From Seriola aureovittata (lineage: Eukaryota; Chordata; Actinopteri; Carangiformes; Carangidae), in the NCBI RefSeq assembly GCF_021018895.1, contig NC_079384.1:7076140-7140139 (forward strand): DNA of 64,000 nucleotides, in the 5' to 3' direction. This document shows positions 53,734 to 64,000 of this stretch, in pieces (position 1 is the first letter of the stretch; every line of letters starts with the position of its first letter). Position numbers and translations under genes: made by a program. A model generated the notes under the pieces. That model ran no database searches. It was not told the origin of the DNA and worked only from the letters and a program-made list of their open reading frames with translations.

Positions 53734-56700
53734 TTAGGTGATGTAGATGCGGTGAAAGTCATTGGCTCCGAAGGCACAGTTGCACTTTGGGCACTTCCTC
53801 TGTCGTGTGTCGTAACGCATCTTCAGACATTCGTAGCAGAATACATGGAAACACTTGGTGAGCACCGTCTCCTTGTCTCGTGTGTTGCAGCAGGGGCAGC
53901 GCAGCTTGGCCTGGTGACAGATAAACACATCGTTTAAGGGCCAAATACCGACCTGCCAGCACTGTTATTACCTCCGCACATTGTATGGTAATACAGCTAA
54001 TACCTGAGGGTGTAACAAGTCAGAGTCTTGATATCCCCAAAGCACAAAGGGATTTTAATATTTGAGGAGGTTTGAGCTCACTTTCTGGCCCATACTCATG
54101 AATGAAAAACAGCCACTGTCAGCTAATCAAGCAAATTATAAAGTTGTAGTATTTGCATTACGACACATTACTTTTTCATTAGACTGCTGTATTTCTGTAT
54201 AACAGTTCACTCAAGATTGTGCCAGGAAGCTGTTGGTGTTTTTGTAACTCCTTTGTCACTAGCAGAGGTTAATTAAAGTCATAAATTTCTCTGCACATAA
54301 ACAATGTTCTCTCTCCCTCACCTTGTACTGATTGATCTCCTCCTGCAGGATCTCATCAGCGTCAGAGTAAACCTCCACCTTCTTCTGTTTCTCCAGCTTC
54401 CGCCTCAGCCTGGACAGATCCTCCTAGAGGGCATGAAGGGAGAAGAGTCATTAGAGCTGCAGCCTCTGGTGATCCTCCCACAAGAACTTCAGGAAGTAAC
54501 CCGTGTGAGTTTGGACAGAGTTTGGAGTGATATCCCCATTCCTGAAATACAACATACCTGTGCTCGTTTCAGGTTGCTGCTCTCCCTCTCTCGGGCGGTG
54601 CGGTTCTCCGCCACAGAGACCTGGATCTCTTTAAGCTTGGCCTGTGTGTGCTCCAGCTGCACCTTCAGGTCCTCTGCCAGCTGGGCAGCCTCCACCGCCT
54701 GCAGCAGGGAAGGAACTGGACACACTCAATAAAAAAACCTAATGATGAGATTCCTGAGCTGTAATGTGCTGGTGGTACAGTAAACTTGACATTCTGAGTC
54801 TAATGTTTGTGCTTCAGCTTTAGAGATTCAATTGTATACTAACTTAAACAAAAGCGCTACTCCTTTTGCATTTTTAAAATCATATTTACTTCAGATTGTG
54901 TATATTTTCCATCTCAGACGACCATTTTCCACAGCATATGATATGTCTGTTCCACACAGCCCCTGGTTTCAGTTAAAGCAAACGGCCGCTGGTGTGTGTT
55001 TTCTGTTATGTTTTAATTTTATTGTTATGGTTGTTCTTACTTATGAAAAGAAGATTAAATGTGAAAAGAAAAGAATTCAAGCAATATATTCACATAAGAG
55101 AGAGGATGATGTCATTAACTTTTCCCCAATAGCACTCCTCTGCACATTCGCAGTCTTATCCAGTACCTGGGCAATTACCTGAAATATGTCAGACATGTAG
55201 GCACTTGAATACTTGCAGAACTTGAAAGTGTGGGAACTGGGACAGGTGTTGGGTTTTATTTGCTAAAAATGTAGGCCATTAATGCAATGTATTGTGGCAA
55301 CAAATCCACAACTCTTTCATAAGCACCTAAGCACACCAAAGTGATGATAAGTACAAATGTGACTTTGGGCCCATGGTATTATCCAGATCCTCTTTTAATG
55401 CTACTCAGTGTTTATATTTAGGACCACAGACATCTGGCAGCAATCAAATCATACCGTGATTAGCAGATCTAAAGTGTAAGACTGACAGTATGATTGATGG
55501 CATCTCTCTTCTCACCTTCCTCTTGTTGAGTTCTAGTGCTTGTGTCCGGACAGCCAGCTCTTTTTCCAGAGCAGCCAATGTGCTCTGGAGGACACCCTCT
55601 TTTTCTTCTAGCTTCTGCACAACCAGCAGCTGGGCATCCACCTGAGAAAGGCAGCAGCCAGTTAATATTTCAGTTCTCTGACACAATGAAAAATTTCCAG
55701 GTTAAAAAGTTACACTTCACCTGGGTTTTGAATGTGAGGACTTGGTCTGCCAGCTCCTCCTTCTCCTCTTTCAGCAGCTTGTAGATCTGGTTCGATTTGA
55801 TTCGCTCACTCATCAGCTTGAAATTGGCATCATCCTTCTCCCGTAACTGCTGCAACAGCCGGCTGTTCTGCTCCTGCATGTCCTCGAAAGCCTGGCCTGT
55901 TACATCCATCTCACTCAGCAGGGCTTCCTCCTCCTCAAGAGATGCATAGGTGTCAGTGATCAAACACAGTGGTATTTGTTGTTGCTTCTAGACTCCAGTT
56001 TAAAAACAGAGGGGACCTGATTTCATCACCATTTGTCGAGGTTCATATAAAGTACTGTATGTGCTGGGGGTATGCATATTCCCCCAATAAAACTATGCAT
56101 CTTTATAGCTAATCTTCTGTAGTTACAACTGAAAATAACTAAAACCAATCCAATCTACTTCCAAATAAACAATAAAAAATAACAACCACATAAACAAAAA
56201 AATATGAGTTTTTGGCTCACAAATGTACCATTATATTTCTCAAAAACAAAAAATCACATGCATCTTATTAGTCTCAATCCAAAATACTGTTCAATCTATG
56301 TTGTATCTTTTGGTATGAAGAATCACAGATGTGCGCTGTAATCATATAACCTGACGTAATTAATGGCATTACACCCACACGGGCCTGTTGATGATTATGC
56401 ATCTCGAGATGCAATCACACCTGGTTTGTCTTCTGTGCCATAAACACAGCTACAAATTTTTATTTTGCTTCATTTTGATTCACGTTGCCCACTTACAAGC
56501 CAACTAGGACCTATAAACAAAAGTCACATGAACTCTCAAGTAGCTTGTTTATTGGCTAGTTTTGGCAATCAGTCTTCCTGCAAAGTTAAATTCAGGCAGC
56601 CAGGAACTGAGGGGGACAAATCAACCACATCTAAGTCCAAAAGAGTCGAGTTGCTGTACTTTAACTCTGCAGCTGATAAGAAGGAAAAGTAAAGAGCTGA

Positions 56701-56975
56701 ATAAATCATTATCAGTCCAGACTGTGTTCTGCCTTCTGCTAATCATGTTCTGCTAGACCTCCCAAGCATGCGGAGCTGCAGGCTATCAGATCTCAACATC
56801 TGTCTCCTTTCTGCTCGTATAAATGGTGTGGAACAACAGTTAAACAACTTAAAAATTGGAACACTTTTACATTTTCGTGTAATTTTGCTATATTTGATTT
56901 AATTACATTTTCAGTGCTAATGAACATTTTTAGGTGGGGGTCTTCGTAGTTATTTTGTTTGCAGAAGAGTTCTCA

Positions 56976-57040
<65 letters not shown>

Positions 57041-60000
57041 TAAATGCTCAAGCCTGCTTGGGTGACACATATGAAGATAATGTATTTCATATTAAATAAT
57101 AACCCTCAAACCCTGGTTATTTTGTTGCGCCAAGGTCAACATCTGAATGAATATTATTGTGACAAGAGCATTACATTATCTAATGTGGGTGTGTTCACAA
57201 TCTACGCAACTCAAGCTTTAGAATTAGTATGACATTACTTAACCAACATTTGATCTGGCTCAGATAATGGTTTTATTTTTTTCCATCTCGTGTTGTCTGC
57301 TCTCTTATTCCCTGAGTTTTCTGACTTACTGATGAAATTCCAATTCTCAAGAGCTCAGATCTGACAGTGTTTTACAAAGTTAAGAGTTTATCTGGGTGGC
57401 TCACCCAAAAAGGATTGTTTTCATTTTTGTGTCAATTTATCTCCAGTTTAAATGTCAACATGATCAATGCATAGCATAGGACATCCCTCAGCAGCATAAA
57501 TTCATCTGTACCAGATACAATATTATAGACATTTTTATAGTGACCGAAAAAAAAAAAAAAAAAAAGTCGAGTGTTATACAGATGTTTTTAAATATCTTAG
57601 CCCATTTACTACAAAGCCTGTTATAATTTCAAAAAATATAACATCACTAAACAGATAACTACATAACTATGTTGATGAAAAATGAAACTTTGAAGCAGAC
57701 GGACAATGCTTCTGAAGATTAGTTTGTTAGACTGTTTTATAGTCTATACAATACTATCTTTTACGATGAGGCCACTATCCTTTGATAATTATAAATTATA
57801 CTATTACTATAAATCATTTTAAATAAGCAAATATATTTTTAACATTTGTCTGCTGCCATGATGACATCTTTTAGTGTCATTAGATGTTTTATGTATAGTA
57901 AAAAAAAGTTTAAAAAAAAAAAGCTTCAAACCAAAAGAATTTTGACAATGTCTTACCAAGAGCAACTTCAACCTCCAACAATCATCAACATTATAAAACT
58001 TTACCATGAAGTTAACCAGCCAATCACACTTAAATTTGAGGCCATGGCATCAGATTTCAGTTCCTCTTTAGTGGTCTAAGATTAGGAGAGACTTTTTCTT
58101 AAGCAAATGTGACACTCATTGCACTACTTTCATTCTTAACACAGCTGGCTTATTTATATTTATATCTGGTGCATTCCCAAGGCTTTATAGCTGAATTTTC
58201 CCATGCAGGGCTGATTGTTAATGTCTCACTTCTCACTGGCATGAAAAATTAATCCTTTTAGAAAGTGGAACAGGTTTAAATTTGATCAACCTGTTGTACC
58301 TGTCAATTTCTTGCAATGACCAACTGTAAAAATTATACATGTATTACATGTATGTATAGGCTACATTGAAAACCTTAGGCAAAAGTTCACATACCACTGC
58401 CTTTCCCCATACATCCTGTCTCTCTACACTGACTGTTAAGTAAATGCATAATGACCAGAAAGTGATGCAAATACTGAGCCTGTTATATGTTTGAGAGAAC
58501 AAAACACACAGATACCTGTTTTGTGGCAGCAAGTTTCTTCTGCAGATGCTCAATGGTCTCTTCTGCAACTCTGATCTTCCTGAGGGCATCTTCATCAGCC
58601 AGCTTCTTGCTTTCCTTCCTCTCCCTCTCCTCCAGCTCTCGAACCCTCATCCTCAACTCATCCACCTGGACAGTTCAAGGTAGGGATGGGTATTATAAGT
58701 AACTTACACTAATGTATTTTGTAATTAGCAGCTAACCAAGAGCGTTATCATACACACAAAAAAGAAATGTGCAAAAGACTGACAGAGAGTCGAGACATCA
58801 AAGAACAAACCTCAGCTTTAGATTTGCGCTCAGCTGCCATGAGCTGCACTTTGTCCCTTTGCTCCTTTGGAGCCGACTTGTACATGTCCAACAATAGCTT
58901 CATCTCTTTCTGGGACTCCTGGGCTTTCCTTATGAGTAACAGAAGACAGAGAGATAACATTATGATAAGTAATGACATCAATGTGATTAGTTGAGTGCTT
59001 CTAAGCCCACAATCACACATTTTCTAACTACACAAAACACAGCAGTAGTATGAGACTTTTTTGAAGTCTTTATTGATGCCAGGCTTCTGTGAGCAGCTTG
59101 TAATCTATCACTGCACTGCACAAGTGCCTACATTAGTTTTAACAATGAAGATTTTGGCCTCCAATATTAAATATGAAATCATGCAAGGACCAATATTTTA
59201 TAACAAAAGTGAATAAGAACAAGAACAGATTTTACTATAAATGTGGAATTAAATAGAAGGGGGATGTACTTGAGTTCTACTCTGAGCATCTTCAGTGTGT
59301 CCGAGTCCTTCCTCTTCAGCTCATCACTGCGCTGTCTCTCTCTCTCACGCTCCCTCTCTCGTTCTCGCTCAGCCTCCCTCTCCCTCTCCCTGGCCCGTTG
59401 TCTCTCCAGTTCCTTCCTCCTCTCCTCTTCCTCCTCCTGGTCCTCATCCTCCTCTTTCTTTACGTCAATGCTATCACTCGTCGTCTCCTCAAGAATTAGA
59501 ACTCCTGTGTCGCCACTCTGACAACGAAACTGTCAATAAAGCAAAAGATTTATCAAACATTTTTTTAAAAATATTATTTCCTTGAAATTGATAAAAAAAT
59601 TTACACTGGTTAGAAGAAAATATATCTGCAATAATGTTTCGATTTTACTTAAAACATCCTTCTGAATCTCAATAAAAACACTGTAACCGCTGGACCATGA
59701 ATCACGTCATCTACCTTATTGATCTCCATCTGTGTTTCCCGCAACTTCCTCTTATAACGCTGAACATCACCTTTCAACTGCAAGTTGTGGTTCTGAAGAC
59801 TGCTGATTAAGTGTCGCATCTCTCTGTTGATTGGTCCTGAGAGAATAGGCACCAAGCATCAAAGTCAGACACATACACAGAACAGTCAACATGTGGTTTC
59901 ATTATGAGTAATTCAACATTATCCTGAGCTGTAAATGATGAGTTCAACTGCATGATGCAAATGAATTAGATCATTGGTACAAATTATACAGTATAACATT

Positions 60001-63000
60001 ATCCTGAGCAGTAAATGAGGAGTTCACCTGCATGATGCACATGGATGACATCATTGGTACAAATTATATAGTATGCATTGTTCCTTCTGTGCAAACAGAT
60101 GATTAAAACGTTTGATAAAAAAGTTTGCAATGATCTAATAACTGATTCTTGAAGTGCATCATATGTATTACAAATACATTGTTGTATCACTGGCAGGTGT
60201 ATGTCTATGCACTACACTGTGGCATTATTTCCCTTCCCTCTTCAGAGACGTCTTGATTGATGTGAGGGTGTTTTTGAAAAGGTACCTGCTTGCTCGTTGG
60301 CTGCCAAATTCTGCTCAAACTCGATGCGCAGCATCTCATACTCTTTGCGCACCTGGGCCAAGGTGTCTTCCAGCTGAATGACATCAGTCCGCAGCTTCTT
60401 CTGAAGGGACAGCTCATCACTCTGAACAGTTGAAAACACCAAACGCTGATCATGTCGTGGCAATAATACACACATACGGGGAGAAAAAAAATGTTTTCTC
60501 TAATGTATAAAGCTTTTTTTTTGTTTGTTTTAATCTCCATGGGAACAACTTTACACAATTAAAGAGTTACCTCCATGTGCTCAATTTGTCGGAGGTGGGC
60601 GTTCTTTGCAGTGAGTAGGAGTGCCCGTGCCTCATCCAGCTGGGTTTTGACCCCGAGAGACTCGTTGTACAGCAGGGAGAACTGCGACTGCAGACATTTG
60701 TACTCTAGAGTCTCCTTCACAACCTCTTCTGGAATATTGCGCAAGTCCATCTAAAAAAATCAGGATGTAGATTGAGATGATGGCAAAGGTTGAACAATGG
60801 AAATCTGTTACCACATTACATTGACCCACACTATGACATTCATAGATGAAACAAAAATACTTGTCTCAGGCAAATGAAATGGGGTTCTTGACCTCCCGAT
60901 GTAGTTGTTTATAGATGTTTCTGTCCTACCATCAAAATACTTTATCTTTACCTTGAGCTTCTCGCTCTCCCTCACAGCCTCCTGGAGCTCCACCTGCAGT
61001 TTCTCCAACTCTGCCATGCGGCTATTTGCTAACTCCTGGTTGTGCTCCAACTCTGCATTGAGACTTTCAAACTGAGAGGAAAACAAAGACAATGTGTTAT
61101 AGGAGAAATAGGCATGGTATAAAAATACTGTTTTGCCAGCACAGCACTACTCTAGTCAATTAAAACTTGCATCTGAGCAGTTACATGCAAAAAACAGGTA
61201 TATGTTCCACAAAATTAATTGGAATAGGGTGCTTTTTAGGAATGCTCACCTTCTGAATATTCAGTGTAATCTGTCCTCCAGGTAGCCCACCTGAGCTGCC
61301 GGTGCTGCTGTATCCAGACTTAAGCTGGAGACATGGATATGGGAAAATGAAAAAACAGTACAGAAAAACAACACAAGGGCACACAACACATTTGCATCCT
61401 ATGTAGGTGTAGGCGTGCTGTGATTCTATGACATCATTCAGGCTGTGCTTATTTACTTAGCTAACAGTACACATCAATGCATGCATCGACAGCAGGATTC
61501 GCATCAATAAGAGCAGCTGGCTTGACACGCTTTGATGCTTAGGACCTTAACACTGTCAGCTTGTGTTAAGAGAGAAACAGCAGCATGAGCTGCATGAACA
61601 GATAACAAAGCTCACAAACACAGACAACATCATACAAACGCACCTGCTCCATAGCCTCTGCCAAATGTTTGTTGAGCTTTTGTTCCCTATTGCGAAGTTT
61701 CTCGATGTCCCACTGCAGGTCCTCTACTGTCGTCTCCATCTCAGACACCTTGGTCTCAGAACTGGTCACCTTGTCCACCAACTCATTGTACTGCAAGACA
61801 GCAAGAAATAACAATAGCATCAGTGACAAGTACACATCAAAATCAATGGCTACATACATGTACAATCTCCCTCATTCACATTCCCTATCCATTTGTCTGA
61901 CACACACATGCACACATATTCACCATACGATCTGACACCCACAAACAATGCCAAGGACACTGTACCTCCATAGACATCTTGTGGTGTCGGCCCTGCAGGA
62001 GAGTGGCCAGGTCCCGCAGTCGACTGTTCTCCTCCAACAGAGTGTGGCTTACACTGATGACATCAGACTGGCTATCATCATCACATGCTGTTAAAGAGGA
62101 TCCAGTTAAAAGTGTCCAATTAAAGTCGAGCTGATGGGTGTCAAAAAAACCCTTCTCACATTTACATACACCAAGAAATCGATAATTACATTTTAAACTT
62201 AATTAGTAGCAAGTAATTAGTTACTTCTAATGCAGGATGTAAAATGTTTCTTATTCCTATGTATGTGTGCCAATGGCTAATCATATAAAGATGTATCAGT
62301 AACAAGCATGTCTCCACAGTTACCTGCAGTCTGAACCTGCTTGCACATGTTGTCGATGCGGGTGTGTAGCCTGTCAAAGACGCAGACCAAGCAGGCGATG
62401 GCCTCCTTGCTGAACTGCATGCGGTCCTGGAGGTGCAGGGCGAGTTCCTCCTCGTTGCTGTGCTCCAATGTGGCCAAGAAACCCTTGGCATTCTCACTTA
62501 ATGGAGGAGGGGGCGGTGACGCATCTGAACATATGTTCAAGGTTTTTTAGAATCAGTACAGCAGGTAATAATAAGGTCAAATCATTAAACCTCAGTCTTT
62601 ATCCAGAAAAACTGAAACTGTATGTGCCCTCATAAAACCTGAATATTGGAGAGCTAAAGCCGTTGCCTTCTTTAAAGATACGCACGGAAAATAAAGACTC
62701 ATACATCAGGATGCTTTTTGTGGATTATAGCTCTGCCTTCCACACAATCACTTTGTGGATGACACCACAGCTGTCGGCCGGATCAGCATCAGTAACAACA
62801 ACGAGGCAGCCTAAAGGGAGGAGGTCCAGCATCTTGTGTCTTTGTGCTCCACTAACAACCTCACCATCGAGACCAAGACAACGAAAGAGCTCATTATTGA
62901 CTTCAGGAAGTCCACTATCAACACCCCCAATCCAATGTACCAACACTGCTGTGCCCTGGGGATCTGAAATCTCAGGGTTATTATCCATCTTGAGCTAATT

Positions 63001-63595
63001 TAAGTAGCCTAACTTTTACCATAGCCGTGATCACTTGATCATAACTAGACCAAAATAGTCACAGTACATGTGCAGCTGGCAGACAACTTGGGTGGGGGGA
63101 GGATTGTATTGCAGTTTCAGTCTTATTTCAGAATTGTTATACTCCTATTCATATGATATTAGTATAAAATAAAGGCAGATTACAGATTATATAGTAAAAT
63201 TATAACAGTTAATAAAAACATCAGGGATGGAGACTTTCCTTGGTTCAGTTTAATCAGGAAAAAGTTTGCTTACCTGTTGTTGAGTCCTGTGGTGGCTCTG
63301 TCGGTGTTATCAGCTCTTCTGACCCAGCAGGAGGAGGGGGCTGCTGCTGCTCCTCCTGATGCTCCTCCTGATGCTCCTCCTGCTGCTGCTCTGCCTGCTC
63401 ACCTTCATTCTGGGCCTCTGGAAGAGGAGGTGGAGGAACAGCAGAGGTTGGTGAAGCCAGATTGACACCATCTTCCTCCATTGGTGTGGGATCAGGTAGA
63501 GGGGCTGCCCCTACCCCTACTGGTGGGGTAGGGGTAGATTTCACTGGAGTTTCTGGCTCAATACGTTTGCGTAGAATGTGCACGTTCTCTTCCAG
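53734..63595 (-). CDS. rnf40: RNF40, Bre1-type H2B E3 ubiquitin ligase (N-terminus missing)
   Basis: Seventeen phase-consistent exons: 63595-63274, 62524-62324, 62087-61966, 61790-61644, 61324-61250, 61071-60952, 60750-60571, 60421-60286, 59836-59715, 59529-59270, 58928-58811, 58665-58516, 55933-55721, 55641-55516, 54698-54558, 54423-54322, 53910-53734. They encode about 903 aa; human RNF40 has about 1001, so only the first exons lie beyond the window. RNF40 pairs with RNF20 and, with UBE2A/B, monoubiquitinates histone H2B in transcribed chromatin. Long coiled coils precede a C-terminal C3HC4 RING ([20 protein letters not shown], then CYEC and CPKC) ending [33 protein letters not shown] and [16 protein letters not shown] match RNF40 rather than RNF20. 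The first visible exon is rich in P, Q and E; 59529-59270 holds a charged RERERE tract. Confidence 0.95.
55934..58515 (-). other. Large RNF40 intron
   Basis: A 2.6-kb AT-rich intron. It contains the (AC)n microsatellite at 56979-57038 and an A run near 57547-57565. No nested gene is supported. Confidence 0.6.
56979..57038. repeat. (AC)n microsatellite, about 30 units
   Basis: The longest pure dinucleotide run in the window, inside the large RNF40 intron. Confidence 0.95.
59915..60075. repeat. 80-bp tandem duplication
   Basis: Two adjacent copies start AACATTATCCTGAGC at 59915 and 59995 and continue through GTAAATGA, GCATGATGCA and CATTGGTACAAATTATA. The period is 80 bp and identity about 85-90 percent by eye. 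It lies in the intron between the RNF40 exons at 60286 and 59836. Confidence 0.85.
62690..62990 (+). mobile_element. Truncated LINE reverse-transcriptase fragment
   Basis: One frame from 62711 reads [13 protein letters not shown], the motif-A region of a non-LTR reverse transcriptase. From 62752, in another frame, [12 protein letters not shown] (the F-x-DD motif C), then [20 protein letters not shown] and [10 protein letters not shown] follow. Motif B is missing and stops interrupt it, so it is a dead, internally deleted copy. It lies in the RNF40 intron between exons at 63274 and 62524, antisense to the gene. The clade (L2/CR1/Rex-like) is uncertain. Confidence 0.75.
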
Positions 63596-64000
63596 CTGCA
63601 AATTAAAAACACAAGGATTGAAAGGCATGTTAGTCTTGTGAAAAAAGCATTACCATGGGTTTATCTAAAAATTCAGTCTTGCATTTGAAAGATCTTTTGA
63701 TTACAATTTCAGTGGTACTTCCAGACTGACTTTGCATAGTGAAAAACCCTGCTGAGTGGTATCGTATTTTGCAAACAATATAAAATGCACACTACTGTCC
63801 ATAGTTGGATTATGGAACCATTTACATGTGTTGTGCGAATCAGACTAATCTAACCAACTGGTTTACTCCGACTACACAGAGTGATTTACACCCAATCCTA
63901 TGTTTACATGGACATTTCTGAAAACAGGATTCAGCAAAAAAGAAGGGGATTAATATCGCTCCAACAATGTAATCAAAAGTGCTGAAAGCACCTGCGACCA
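63596..64000 (-). other. RNF40 intron running off the window
   Basis: Non-coding sequence upstream of the acceptor at 63596-63598. The N-terminal RNF40 exons must lie to the right of the window. Confidence 0.7.

Noticed and set aside
53623..53937. Plus-strand frame with a hydrophobic N-terminus over the last RNF40 exon
   Set aside because: It is antisense to the conserved RING domain, and the apparent signal peptide comes from non-coding T/C-rich sequence.
59243..59585. Serine-rich plus-strand frames near 59.3 kb
   Set aside because: They are the complement of the RERERE-coding RNF40 exon.

Overview
This is a vertebrate nuclear genomic window, almost certainly from a teleost fish. The genes are split into many short exons with GT-AG introns. 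Several teleost dispersed repeat families are recognisable in introns and spacers. ZNF668 and ZNF646 lie head to head, with RNF40 nearby, as they do around human 16p11.2. No prokaryotic or viral gene is evident. I found no search-independent way to name the species.

Layout, left to right. (1) 778-5631, plus strand: a complete PACSIN/syndapin-family gene (F-BAR plus SH3, 387 aa) with an unusually short linker. (2) 7826-16406, plus strand: a 20-coding-exon gene (about 762 aa) with a proline-rich N-terminus, a Sec23/Sec24-type zinc finger, and a vWA/trunk domain with an intact metal-binding (MIDAS) motif. It may be what fish annotations call 'circularly permutated Ras protein 1-like', but no Ras domain is visible. 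(3) 17045-17660, minus strand: a broken connexin (gap-junction) gene. (4) 19162-21159, minus strand: ZNF668 in one coding exon, with 18 C2H2 fingers. (5) 21755-23202: the shared upstream region of a divergent gene pair. (6) 23423-28795, plus strand: ZNF646 in three coding exons, with about 32 C2H2 fingers. (7) 33756-51541, minus strand: TNFRSF12A (Fn14, the TWEAK receptor), four small coding exons and 121 aa. Its first intron is 16.7 kb, mostly a tandem-repeat array at about 37003-48990. (8) 53734-63595, minus strand: RNF40 (Bre1-type H2B ubiquitin ligase), 17 exons visible, with the N-terminal exons beyond the right edge.

The most unusual structure is the roughly 12-kb AT-rich array inside TNFRSF12A. 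It is built on the 20-base core ATGCCTTACTATACTATGAC joined to alternating 6-base and 16-base tails. Ten copies of a tRNA-like module with pol III box A and box B motifs are embedded in it and seem to have been amplified with it. The divergent connexin pseudogene and the MIDAS-bearing Sec23-like gene with its run of symmetric exons are the other points worth following.

The genes do not form an operon or pathway. RNF40 acts on chromatin, ZNF668 and ZNF646 are nuclear zinc-finger proteins, PACSIN acts in membrane trafficking, the vWA gene resembles COPII coat proteins, and TNFRSF12A is a cytokine receptor. Exon boundaries were read by eye from GT/AG sites with phase checking. UTR limits and transcription starts are estimates.
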